A stretch of DNA of 64,000 bases from Catonia carolina (GCA_035578175.1 JAQMRL010000016.1:1923501-1987500); one strand, 5' to 3'; numbered from the stretch's first letter, positions 45,260 to 56,544 are shown. Notes: generated by a model from the sequence alone, not told the origin. Numbers and translations: made by a program.

Positions 45260-45300
45260 CAAAACGGGGAACCGTCGCAAGACGGGGTAGCCCCGTTTTG
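45260..45300 (+). repeat. Two-tier hairpin near the left end of the 7-kb block
   Basis: CAAAACGGGG (45260-45269) pairs with CCCCGTTTTG (45291-45300). Inside, CCGTC-GCAA-GACGG (45272-45285) forms a 5-bp stem with a GNRA-type tetraloop. It could be a structured RNA or DNA end element. Confidence 0.5.
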
Positions 45301-45445
45301 TTTTTCATTAAATTTCGCTTCAGACACGATCTATAAAGGATTTTGTGAACTAAAAGTCAAAAATTTTACCATTCTCCGTTTTGAGGTATCTGCGACATAC
45401 TCACTACGCACTCGACGATTAATTTTTTGACACCAGGGCCGCGCT

Positions 45446-45836
45446 GTAATCGCTCTTCGCACGCCTATGCACGCCTCCGCACACTTTCTCGATGGAACGA
45501 GGAACCAGTTTTTATTGGCTAATAGATTTTTGAATTAAATAATGTGATTGGCTCTTCCCTCCCATCGTTTTTTTTAAATTTTAGAAGTCACGTAAGTGGT
45601 TTATCAATGCTGTTACCGCTCCGCCAGCACAGCCGGTGTTATTATAAGTATTATGATAATTAAACAACTGAAAATAATTAATGTTTATATATTTCCTTAA
45701 ATGTTTCTGGGTACGGAAAGGTTACTATTTTATGAACTATCTTTCGACCCTACGCCATAAGGTATATTTATGACGATACAAAATTTCATAGGTTGTCTAT
45801 CGGCGTATAATATGTAAAGTAACACATCCTAGATCC
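45446..45836. other. Short GC-rich patch with CCAAT-type boxes
   Basis: Contains ATTGG at about 45515 and 45546 and CG-containing repeats (cgcacgcctatgcacgcc). It could be a promoter, but no transcript is evident. Confidence 0.25.
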
Positions 45837-46038
45837 ACATTTTCCAACCTTTTTTCATCGCGTACTTTTTCACAAGATAGGAATCTCTTGCGTACCACTT
45901 AGTGACGGGGAGGTAGGCTAATTATGGAATAAAAAAGCTGTTTAATGTTATTGTAATATTTTATTAATTATTGATATCAATCAGGAGTGTGCACCTTATG
46001 TATACTTAAACTGTAAGAGGAATAAAACAGAAATACAT

Positions 46039-47158
46039 TTAACAACTTAACAATATCTGGTTTAAGATTTTGCTCAGTCTTAAACGAAGCTCATTTTCCA
46101 CACTAATAAGTCTATTCCGGTACTTGCTCTACAAGTGATGAATATGCAGTCTCGTACAAGTAAGAAGTTGTGAAGGGCAGTAAAAATGTAACTGCGTTGT
46201 CAACTATTTTTGTGTAATCTGCATGCCTTTCAATCCAAAAGTTCATGAGCGATATTTTTGAAAATTTTTGTTGTAATTCTGAGTCACAATTTAGTTCATA
46301 AAACAGCTCCTTTTTGGCAGTAAAGTTTCCCGGCGCCAGTTCAATATCAGAAAACGGTTTTGGATCCAGGAATATTTGCTGAATTCTTCAGGAAAATATG
46401 CGTTGTAGGTTGCAATCAAACCAAGACAGTTGGTTGAGATATCTGTCAGAAGTGCAGGACTCAGTATCAGGTCATTTTCTTCAAAAAAATTCTCAAGCGT
46501 TGAAAACATTGTTACTTTTTCTGCTCTGCTTCTTTCGCCGCTTGATTCAACTTTTCTCATAGCACATACTTTACCATGAACACGAGAAAGGGTGTTGCGG
46601 TTTCCTTGTAGGGTTTGGTTGAGGTCATTCAGCTTTGAAAGTATATCTGCCAAATACGCCAGGTTACAGAGCTACAGTTCATTTACAAAGCAGTCTTTAA
46701 ATTCAAAGTTAGTGTCAGTCAAAAAAATGAAACTTCATGACGCAGCTCAAAAAAAAGAGGCATTACTTTACCTCTCGAAAGCCACCTAACATCAATGTGC
46801 AAACTACTCATTTCATCGCACAGTATTGAAAAGATACGTTGTAATGCCTTACAAAAATTGACAGTTTTCATGGCTTGGCTCAAAACCTCCTTCCAGCTGT
46901 CAGAACATTTTTTTCTTACCAAAGCTTCCCTATGCAAACAGCAGTGAGAAAATGTTGCTTGAGCAGCTACTTGTTTTACTCTAGCTACAACCCTAGCTTG
47001 ATGCCCGACCATAGCAGCAGCTCCTTCAGTACAAAGTCCTACACATTTATTCCAATCCAGTTCCTGCTCATGCATAAAGTTATTTAACTTTACAAAAATA
47101 TCTTCACTAATGTCGATTTCTTTATTATAGATACCCGAGTTTGGAGCCTTGTTTCTTC
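46039..47158 (-). pseudogene. hAT transposase relic, ZBED5/SCAND3-like
   Basis: C-terminal half of a domesticated-type hAT transposase family. Motifs in order on the minus strand: CVGLCTEGAAAMVG (family usually CTDGA), SHCCLHREAL, IDVRWLSRG, LNDLNQTLQG, KYSWIQN, then in another frame FYELNCDSELQQKF and VENELRLRLSKI, the dimerisation region, with a stop at 46039. Lesions: a frameshift in a T run near 46719-46725, TAG at 46672-46674, and a shift near 46355. The N-terminal BED and catalytic start are missing. A possible decayed terminus (ccacattttccaaccttttt) lies near 45836. Non-functional. Confidence 0.85.
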
Positions 47159-47855
47159 AAAATCGCTGGCTCAATTTTAACGTACTATACACCAACATTT
47201 AGCTGATTTCAATCTGCGTTGTTTCATGTCAGTTTCATATTTTTAGCGTTTTGTAATATTGCGATATCAGGATGAGAAGAAAAAAGAGTCGGTTTTTTTG
47301 CTGCTGCAATAGATCGGATGCGTTTAGAGGCTTATAACTCAAACACCGTTTGACCGATTTATTTGAGATTTCAGCTGAATATAAGCTTGTATGTTGTTAT
47401 TATATGTACGAAATTTCAGACTTATAGCATTTTTAAATGTTCAGTTATTAGAAATGTCTGAACCCCTGTTAACTCCGTAACTGCTCATTACTTCAGCAAT
47501 TTCAAAAACCATTGTATTGAGTATAAAAAAATTAATACAAATTCATTAATATTATGGAACAGCGATTGACCAGTTATTCGGCAGAATTTTTTAAATATTC
47601 AAATCATAGGTGGATGAGAGGGGGTGAAAGAAGCTTAACCATGTTGCCGCGTTATAACTCTGTAGGCCTACTAGGCCTACCCATGTCCTCCAGCATACGT
47701 ATAACAAATATGACAATGCAGTGTTAATACCCATTCACAATTTACTTATAATAGTATGACATAATTTTACATTACTATGAAAAGTAATGTGAACGGGTTA
47801 ACCCGACCCCATGTTAACCTTTGGAATAATAGAAAAGGTCTTCCTGTTCATTGTC

Positions 47856-47883
47856 AATAATAATAATAATAATAATAATAATT
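47856..47883. repeat. (AAT)n microsatellite
   Basis: Nine consecutive AAT units. Confidence 0.9.
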
Positions 47884-49591
47884 AGTTGAAAGTTACGTTG
47901 GAAGGCGACTTTAGCAGCTTAAGAAAAAAACAGAACCGACGAAAAGACCTGGCAGCGTGGTTAAGCTTTTCCACCCCTCTTTTCACCCATCGTACTTGAA
48001 ATGTTACCACATACCAAAGGTTGGCAATCAATGTCCTAGATGACTGACTTAATCACATCGTCGATCCGAAACCACTGAAGCCTTAAATGTTAAATTTAGC
48101 CAATAATTTTATTTTATAATATAGACACTCAATAAGAAGATATTTTTCATAATTCTTTGATACCTTCGTGATCCATTTACCTTTTATTGAAACATATTGG
48201 TAACGTAGAGACATTATACTGGAGGAGTTGAGGCAGCTTAATGTGTGTCTAAATAGGAAGAGAGTAGGTACTGAGATAAGACAAAATCATAAACAGTTGT
48301 CGCTTTATGTATTTGTTGCCATCGTTTCCATTCTATAAAAACATTCCCCTTAAAAATTATTATGACGGAAGTTGCGTCATATTCCCCAAGTAGAAACCAC
48401 TGCATGTTAGTTAACAAATCTAGAACCGTACAAGTAATGAAAATACAACGATCGCACAATAAGAAAACCAATATAAATGTCTTTTACTTTCCGAGCATGA
48501 TTGATATTGATCTATTAGAACATAAATATGACAGACGTCTTTTAATCTAAATGTACGATAATCGGGAAAACACGTTAATATTTTATATGAGATGTAACTA
48601 TTAATGGTGGGTTGGCTACCTACATTTAAATAATCTACTATGTGTTAAAATGAATAAAAAAATGTCTTAGGCTATATTATAAAAACAAATGGCGATTTCA
48701 TCTGTTTTCTTTCTTTCCACCACTTCATGTTAAAAAATATTATTTCAAAATCGGACTGAGAAAACAAAATGATATTTTGTGTACATATTTACATACACTA
48801 CACGTAATAAGCTAAATTTAAAAAAACATAGGCTTGCATGTTTTATTTCTCAATTATATTATCCACATTTCGGCTGAAAGTTCTTAAAATTATTCTCAAA
48901 TGCAAACGATGACCGGAATATGAAGGATTGAAATTCTTAGATAGGTACCATAGATTAAATTTGAACATGATTGCGAATTTGAAGTTCATTCCTTAAACCG
49001 GTCTTCGACTAGGAATTTTTAATTGATATTACCAAGTACCGGACAGACTGAAAAAATAAAATCGTTATTAGATTATTTTCATCGAAGCATATTTTCATTT
49101 GACAGTTCTCTTCATTTTGATAGGCAAAATGGATTAAGTATTGATAAACTTTTTCTGACTATACCTGAATTTTCGTTTTAACTTGTTCTATTACAAAATT
49201 ATTACGATGGAGTATTTTATTTCGATTTTTAAACGATTCAAAGAGTAAGAAACTAGTTAGTCCGTTTTAACTATCGGGAGAAAGGGTATATATAAAAATA
49301 ATATAGGCCGGTATTATCAAATAGAAAAAAAAACAATTTTATTGCAGACAAGTATGACAAAAATAAACATTAACTTAAGTCCATTCACCTGCGGTATAAC
49401 TTAGGCTATTCAGTGGTATGATACAATACATAAAGTGACAAAACAAAATTATTGTTTTGTAAAACCATTTTTCTAAATGATTTACCAAAATGTTTCAATT
49501 ACTTATTTGAGGTAGGTTATGTAAATTTAACAAAATTTATTACGTTAAAAATATCTGTAAAAATATACTATCCTACCATTATATTAAATAA

Positions 49592-49687
49592 TCTACTAAT
49601 GCAGAATCTAGATTCTGTAGTAGAATGTAGAATTTTATTATAATGCAGGTAGTCTACTAATGCAGAATCTACAGTCTGTATTAGTAG
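49592..49687. repeat. Two related imperfect palindromes
   Basis: TCTACTAATGCAGAATC occurs at 49592 and about 49653, each followed by an inverted partner (GATTCTGTAGTAGA, TCTGTATTAGTAGA). Possibly a decayed foldback element. Confidence 0.5.
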
Positions 49688-51070
49688 AAATAAATAAAAA
49701 ACAATTAAAAATTAAAAAAAAAACAAATAAAATTTGTTACATCTTAGAGATCTTTGGGAAAAGTAGATGCCGTCCTCAGGATGCAAAAATTGGCATGTTC
49801 AGGCCACATTAAAAGCAAAACAGGGTGATTCTTGTAAACCCTTTTTTAAAAAAACTAAATATTCTAAAGTTTCCATGCGTTTAAACTTATGAGAGTGCAT
49901 TATTTCTGAAGGAGCATGAATATTAATTTTTTAAATATAAAATAAGAATAGCCTACTACAAAACCTTTAAAAGAATTATTAAGCAACGTAAAACAACCGG
50001 ATACGAAAAAGCACAGTACTATGTATAAGATCTTTGTGTTGTGTCATGAAATTCATTTTCGCTTGTTTTGTTTTATTATTGAAAGACTTGTTTAATGGAC
50101 AATTAATAAGTTGACGTGAAGATGGACACTGCAAAATACTGACAATCAATTGCAATTACAGAGATTGTACACGTTTGGCTGGCGTGGACATTTTTGTACA
50201 GTTTCCTTTGCACCTCCAAGCGAATGTTAAATAAGTCGCCTTTTCGCGTTCCGTGCATTAGAATAACTTTCCTGTTCTCTACCCCAATTTTCGACCTCAC
50301 ATTTGTTTATTTACGTATTTTTATATTGGTGTATAGTCAATTTTTACCGGCTGAAAACAGCTTCAAAATGTTCTTTTAGCTGTAAAACCGTTAGAAATGG
50401 ACAAAATTATGTACTCCAGGGTACCTATACAATGTTAAAAATTAGAATCCAAAATTTTTGTCGGGTGTAGGCCTACTGCAGGATCCTAAAAACCGTACAA
50501 ACTGCAAAAATAGTGGAAAATCAATTATACCTTGATAAAATCTAAAAAAATTTGTGGGGGTATTTTTCTCAAATGAAAATTTAATTTTAAATACAATTTT
50601 ATGTAGTATACTCTGAGAGTTTTAATTTTAAAAAGATTTAAATGTTTAAATCACGGTCATCAAGTTCAAAAAATTTCCGCAAATAGGCGCTCAGCTCAAC
50701 TATTATCCTGTACAATTTGAGCTTTTCGATGACCACATCGCGAGAAAAAAATCATAACCAAAGGAACTCCATTTGTTATCCTGGCTAGATACGGGAGGGG
50801 TATCGGCAAACTGACCATGGGTACTTTGTTTTGTACCCTAAGGCACCATACAGAGTGATTCACGAAGAAGCGGAGATACTTCGGAGGTGAATCTACAACC
50901 AAAAATAAGATAAAAAGTTAATGTAAACAACATTTAAATTGTTACCAGTACCGGTACCGGTGTATGTTCCTAGACGAACGACGATGAACTGAAAGACTTG
51001 ATACACGATTAAATCAGTCTATACTTTTCAAAATCAATTAAAAAAACCTATGTTTGTTTGGGTACGATGA

Positions 51071-51161
51071 AGCAGTGAAGGCGCCTTTACTGCTATTGTA
51101 GACATATCAATACTTCACCGACAAGGTCGGTGAAGTGACTTTATCGGTCACCGATAAAGTC
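51071..51161. repeat. Cluster of three adjacent palindromes
   Basis: A 24-bp near-perfect palindrome (51071-51094, centre GGCGCC). A hairpin with 11-bp perfect stem ACTTCACCGAC/GTCGGTGAAGT (51112-51136). Directly adjoining, a 12-bp perfect stem GACTTTATCGGT/ACCGATAAAGTC with a 1-base loop (51137-51161). The last two share CACCGA(C/T)AA(G/A)GTCGGT. Confidence 0.8.
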
Positions 51162-51925
51162 GGTCATGTATGTGTTATTCGCTCATGACATTGACAAAAA
51201 TGTATACCTTAATGTTTACATTTTATGAATATATTGGGACACTTATAGCTGAGCTCCGTTTCGGGATCTGGGTAAGATAAATAATTAAAAAACTATTCGT
51301 TTACAAAATTACAAGTATTTATTACAAATTATAAACTACAAAATAAAATTCTACAAATAAACTACAATTAATGCACTTAATAAATAATGAACTAATTGCA
51401 ATAAATTAATGCAATACTCGCAATAAAATTTTCTAGAATTTTTTAAATTAAAATTTAATTTCATAGGAAATTAAAATTAAAAATTTTAATATTTCATAGG
51501 AAATATTTAAAATTTCATAGGAAGAAATTGACATAAAAACCATAACATACAAATTTATTCTTAAAATAAATTTTTCAAACAAATTTTTACAGTTATAGAT
51601 TTATATTAATAATGATGATGATGATGAAACTTATCGCCTTGAAACGCGTGCTAGTACAAAAACTAGTAAGTAGCCTACTTGTTGTACGGCATTTTAATTA
51701 AAAATTTTTGACAATTTACATCCAAAAATAAAATATAAAATTGTAAAAATTTTACATCCAGCAATTCAGGTAAAGATGGAAGCAATTCCAACGTATGATT
51801 CTGTTTCAGGCGGATAAATATGACAAACTTATAAGGGATTCTTTCACAGCTAGGAAATCTTACAAAATGAATACGTTGCACTACAACTAAGTAAGGGAAG
51901 TTTCTTTATGCATTGCGATGATAAG

Positions 51926-51948
51926 CAACGTCGTGCGGCACGACGTTG
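51926..51948. repeat. Perfect 23-bp palindrome
   Basis: CAACGTCGTGC and its exact inverse around a single G, about 280 bp inside the right end of the 7-kb block. Confidence 0.8.
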
Positions 51949-52227
51949 TCGTTCAGGAAAACTGAAGGTCATACTTGGTTGTTTTCCCGCCTTCCCCGTT
52001 TTGGGAGTGCGAAATTCCCCGTTGAGAAAAACCGTTAGTTCCCCTTTTCGTCGGTTAAATTCAGACAGGAAAAAAATGTTTTTATTAAAAACCAAACATG
52101 AATTGTAGGTAATGAGATTAACTTTTACTAAAATTTTACAATTTTAATTGAATGCACTTACGCTAAAGGGGAGCACCCGTTTTGACGGTTTTGTGTGTGG
52201 TACCCCGTGACCTACCTCCTACAAGTA

Positions 52228-52967
52228 TGTGTGTGTGCGCGCGAACAGAATATCTCAAGAACAGAACAACTCGTCAACATATGAACTTGAAACTTAAGTG
52301 CATACCACTACCGGACCCGAAACGAACATTTTCATCAAAAGCTTTAATTCGTGTAGTTTATAACTTTTTTGCCTTTTTCCCAAAACTGGTCCTATGATTT
52401 TTTTTTAAAAATTGCCTGGTTTACTAAATTTTTTATGCTCTACAAGATAGGGCAGGCGCCATGTTTGCTGAAATTCTTGGTGAGCTGTTTTCACATAAAA
52501 AATTGTTTTTTTAAGATTACGCCTTTAATATGCTTTTTAAGCGCAAAAATTTATATAACAAAAAATTCTAAAGTTTTATATTGATCATTTTGTTGTATAA
52601 CGCTTAGTTTAGCGGTAATTAGCGATTTTCTGTTTTTTTTTCTCACGAGAACGTGTGAAAAATTGATTTTGTTAAAGATTTCGACCTAAGTATGCATTTT
52701 ACGACAAACGTGTATGTAATCAAATTTATTGGAAATTAAAAGATCTACAACTTTTATTTAGAGCATTTTTCTCTACAGAGCCTAGTTTCGTGTGAAGAGT
52801 GATTTTCCGTATTTTTAAACCAAACTGAGGTCGATTTTCATTATGTGTCTTTTACTCATGATTAAAATAAGGTTTTGTTTTTTTATTTCTAATGTTTTAT
52901 TGCAAATGTTAGTTTATATTGGTAATTATTTGCATTGGCAAGAGAAAGTTGTGTGTTTCACACCAGA
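52228..52967 (-). repeat. Family A element, T-tip part (continuation of 45018-45210)
   Basis: Resumes after the GT/CG microsatellite and ends in TTTCACACCAGA. See the 7-kb block. Confidence 0.75.
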
Positions 52968-53581
52968 TATTTTGTACCTATTTTCTTGCAAAAAATAAAC
53001 AACAGAAAATCACTAATTGCCACTGCACTAAGCATTGTACAAAATACAATAATTGGTATTAAATTTGAAATTAAAGTTGTAGGTTTTTAAATGTGCTGCA
53101 ATTTTGACCCTCAAATGCCCTCAATGGATATTAAGGCCGCAATCTTTAACACCATTTTTTTTCTACGAGAGCACAACCCGGCCAGGAATTTCACCAACAA
53201 ATCCCTACATTATCACATATATCATAAAAAATACAGTAAATGAGGCAATTTTTAAAAAAAAATCATAAGAGCTGTTTTTGAGATAATCACAAAATAGTAA
53301 AACATTACCCGAATAAACTATTACTTCCGATTGACCGATTTTGATGAAATGTTCCTGTCGAGTCCTCTGGTAGTACCTAACTTGCGTTTCAAGTTTCAAC
53401 TTTGTACAATGTTCTGTTCTTGAGATATTTTCTTCACAAACACTAAGATCAAACGCTAAAAACATGTTTTTTAGGTTCAGGGGCTTTGAAAACATATATC
53501 TGGTGAAAACTCGCTATCAAACAACCAACATGGAACGATACATTCCTTACAATATATTCATATAGGCAAGAGAAAGTGAGT
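52968..53581 (+). repeat. Family A element, H-tip part
   Basis: Third instance of the back-to-back junction; ends tataggcaagagaaagt. Confidence 0.7.
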
Positions 53582-53899
53582 CATAAATCATAGCTTACTG
53601 TATGACATGATTCCTTATTTCATTTGATACCAGCGTGGGTCATTTTTTGTTATGTTTAAGGCCAAATGATACATATGTTGTGAAACCAAAATTTATAGTA
53701 TGTAACAAAGTTTCAGAGGGAAAATAAAAGTGCTGTACCAAATACTAGTGCTTGTATAGTATAGTCCGGGTACTGGCAACAATAAAACAATTATTCTATG
53801 TATCATCAGAATGACGTAAATTACTTATGTTAAGTTTTTTTATTCCTAATGTGTGTACATTACAATCTGTCCCAATGAGATAAGAATAATGTGCATGAC
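53582..53899. repeat. Duplicated non-coding segment
   Basis: Copy of 846-1180 and 17436-17755. No gene is seen. Confidence 0.55.
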
Positions 53900-54028
53900 G
53901 TATAAAGGAGGTGTAGTCTTGCACTGCCTCAGGCCAATTATTCCTGCGAGGGTGTGGTTAATTAAACCCCAACCATCAAAGTACACCGGTAACCACTGTT
54001 TAGTATTCAAATGCGTGTTATAGTAAAA
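53900..54028 (-). mobile_element. SINE family 3, truncated by a family-A insertion
   Basis: Matches 17756-17878 and then stops at the T tip of the next element (gtaaaa|TCTGGTG). The tRNA-like head is absent from the far side. Confidence 0.55.
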
Positions 54029-54792
54029 TCTGGTGTGAAACACTCACACAACTTTCTTTTGCCAATGCAAATAATTAACAGTAATCCTAACATTAGAAAT
54101 AAAAATTGTAAATAAACAAAACACTAACATCACTAAACATAACCTAATTTTAATCATGAGTGAAAGATGCAAAATGAAAATCAACCTCAGTTTGGCTTCA
54201 AATACGAAAAATCACTTTCACGCTAAACCAGGTTCTGTAGAGAAAATGCTTTAAATAAAAGTTGTAATTCTTTTTATTTTCTATAAATTTGATTATATAC
54301 ACTTTATCGTAAAATGCATACTAAGGCCGAAGTCTTTAAAAAAATCGATTTTTCACACGTTTTTGTGAGAAACAACAAAAAAATCGCTGATTACCGCTAA
54401 ACTAAGCGTTATACAAAAAAGTGTTTCAATTAAAGTTTAAGGACTTTCAATTGTGTACATTTTTTAATGTATAAATTTTTGAGCTAAAATGCATATTAAA
54501 GCCGTTATCTTGAAAAAAAAACAATTTTTTTACGTGAAAACAGTTTCACCAAGAATTTCAGGAGACATGGCGCCTACCCTATTTCGTAGAGCATGAAAAA
54601 TTTAGTAAACCAGGCGATTTTTAAAAAAATCGTAGGACCAGTTTTTGAGAAAATCGCAAACAAGGTAAAATGGCAGGAATAAACTACTATTTTCGGTTGA
54701 CCGATCTTGTAAATAATGTTCGTGTCGCGTCCGGTATTGGTATGTAACTTAAGTTTGAAGTTCGTACGACGTTCCGTTCTTGAGATATTCTG

Positions 54793-54828
<36 letters not shown>

Positions 54829-54960
54829 TCAATCGCTAAAACATGTTTTTTGGGTTCAGGGGTCAACAAACGTGTAGAACCAGCGAAAACTGTATTTCGA
54901 AAAATTTACAAGAAAACAATACTTTCCTTCGTATATGTACATATAGGACAGAGAGAGTAA
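54029..54960 (+). repeat. Family A element, full length, with CA microsatellite
   Basis: Starts TCTGGTGTGAAACACTC; (CA)n at 54796-54826 lies at the family's microsatellite position; ends catataggacagagagagt. Confidence 0.8.
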
Positions 54961-55041
54961 CAAGATATGATGCCAAAGAATTGAAAAACCAAGGTTATAT
55001 TATCTAGCATTGACTAAAATAATTTTATAAAAAAATGCGAA

Positions 55042-55085
55042 ACCATCACACAATTTTTTCTTGCCAATGTAAATGAACAATATTT
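55042..55085 (+). repeat. Family A T-tip fragment
   Basis: Same tip remnant as before ZF1 and ZF2. Confidence 0.5.
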
Positions 55086-55158
55086 CGTATACGTGATGCG
55101 TGGCAGTGCCACAGGTGTTTCTGTCATTAAATATACTAAAATGTGTTGTTGTTTTTAG

Positions 55159-56265
55159 ATGGCTGATGCAACTGGAGTGGGAGTGGACTCTTCAAGCAGA
55201 ACAGCCTCACACGTGTGTAAATTATGTAGACTGGCTACCATTGACTGCCACAACAAGAATAAACTCATTGCGTACTGTGCAAAGTGTAAGAAGAGATTAC
55301 GTAAACAAAGAACCAAATCTTGGTATGGTAAAATTAAACAGCTGTACGACTCCTGTTTGACTTGCATGAATACGTTTTATAATAACCTCTCATACGAACC
55401 ACATGACTGTACACTAGAAGGCATATTCGTTTGTGATGGTTGTGGCAGAGTATTCCTCCACAAGGAGAATATAACGCTACATATAAGTAAATGTCACAAA
55501 ATCATTTCAAAAATGAATGCAACTGTAAGTGAAAACAATGGCCAAAGAGATTCAAAATCGGAATTGGAGTTGGAACATTGTGGGAGTACTTCTAGATTGA
55601 GTGAAAGTAGCAGTGGCCACAAGATGTCTAAATCAACTGAGAATGTGATTGGCCAGTCTAAATTACCCAAAACATGTAAAGATATCACTTGTAGTATTTG
55701 TGGAAAGGTTTTTAGTTGTAAATCCAAATTAACTACACATATGCGTGTACATACAGGAGAGAAGCCATTCAATTGTAAATTCTGTAATAAAAAGTTTACA
55801 CATTCATTTGCTTTAACTAAACATGTGCGTTTACATACAGGAGAAAAACCGTTCAATTGTAAATTCTGTAATAAAAAGTTTACAAATTCATATAGTTTAA
55901 CTCTTCATTTGCGAATACATACAGGGGAAAAACCTTTCAACTGTAAATTCTGTAATAAAAAGTTTACACAGTCATCTCATTTAACTAAACATGTGCGTTT
56001 ACATACAGGAGAAAAACCGTTCAATTGTAAATTCTGTAATAAAAAGTTTACAAGTTCATCTGGTTTAACTCTTCATTTCCGAACACATACAGGGGAAAAA
56101 CCTTTCAACTGTAAATTCTGTAATAAAAAGTTTACACAGTCATCTGGTTTAATTAGTCATGTGCGTTTACATACAGGAGAAAAACCGTTCAATTGTAAAT
56201 TCTGTAATAAAAAGTTTACAACTTCATCTAATTTAAATAAACACATGCGTAGACATATAGAATAG
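55159..56265 (+). CDS. C2H2 zinc-finger protein ZF3, 7-finger array, 368 aa
   Basis: Third paralog: same N-terminal Cys-rich domain, orphan finger and Ser-rich spacer, but the array is one 28-residue finger shorter than in ZF1 and ZF2. Contact positions (-1,2,3,6) are CSKT, HFAK, NYSL, QSHK, SSGL, QSGS, TSNK. Adjacent fingers within the array are close in DNA sequence, consistent with finger gain and loss by unequal exchange. The ATG at 55159 follows an acceptor (GTTTTTAG), as in the paralogs. All fingers keep C2H2 spacing and there are no stops, so it should be functional. DNA-binding role inferred from the family. Confidence 0.85.
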   Translation: MADATGVGVDSSSRTASHVCKLCRLATIDCHNKNKLIAYCAKCKKRLRKQRTKSWYGKIKQLYDSCLTCMNTFYNNLSYEPHDCTLEGIFVCDGCGRVFLHKENITLHISKCHKIISKMNATVSENNGQRDSKSELELEHCGSTSRLSESSSGHKMSKSTENVIGQSKLPKTCKDITCSICGKVFSCKSKLTTHMRVHTGEKPFNCKFCNKKFTHSFALTKHVRLHTGEKPFNCKFCNKKFTNSYSLTLHLRIHTGEKPFNCKFCNKKFTQSSHLTKHVRLHTGEKPFNCKFCNKKFTSSSGLTLHFRTHTGEKPFNCKFCNKKFTQSSGLISHVRLHTGEKPFNCKFCNKKFTTSSNLNKHMRRHIE

Positions 56266-56289
56266 AAAACACACAATTGTATGATTTCC

Positions 56290-56295
56290 AATAAA
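56290..56295 (+). terminator. Poly(A) signal of ZF3
   Basis: AATAAA 24 bp after the stop codon. The duplicated 3' flank continues to 56544. Confidence 0.6.
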
Positions 56296-56544
56296 AATTA
56301 TGTATGTGCTTCATCTTTAAATGCCATTTTTGTATGAACACAAATAAACCATAAAAATATAAATTGTGCAGTAAAATTTCTCTGCTATTCATGGCTTCTT
56401 CTAGAAATTTGCTTATGTATAGAGGAGAGTGAAAGTGCAGATGTAAAGTTTGCAAAATAAACTCTGTGCAATTAAAGTCATTCAAGAACACATTGCATGG
56501 GCAACCCACAGGATGGACACTTGGTCTGATAAATGTATATCTCC

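Larger units (their letters stand above)
47159..51070. other. Non-coding interior of the 7-kb block
   Basis: About 3.9 kb, AT-rich, with no family-A copies and no ORF with a recognisable domain. It holds an (AAT)n run (47856-47883), a small palindrome GTAGGCCTAC near 47671 and two related palindromes at 49592-49687. Confidence 0.4.
45211..52227. mobile_element. Candidate large DNA transposon, 7.0 kb
   Basis: It splits one family-A copy at its microsatellite and contains no family-A sequence, although the rest of the window has one every 1-2 kb. Inverted ends: TTTGTAGGACGTAGG (45214 on) and, from the right end inward on the minus strand, CTTGTAGGAGGTAGG; both continue to ACGGGG, about 19 of 22 matching. 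ACGGGG/CCCCGT motifs recur near both ends (45230, 45261, 45280, 45291; 51992, 52015, 52203). GT/CG repeat on both sides hides any target duplication. No intact transposase; the hAT relic inside may be a passenger. Confidence 0.5.

Noticed and set aside
45145..45430. Short ORFs of Cys-Val or His-Thr repeats, also at 54574-54869
   Set aside because: They are translations of GT/CA microsatellites.
50696..50902. 68-aa minus-strand ORF inside the 7-kb block
   Set aside because: No recognisable motif, and length is within chance for this composition.
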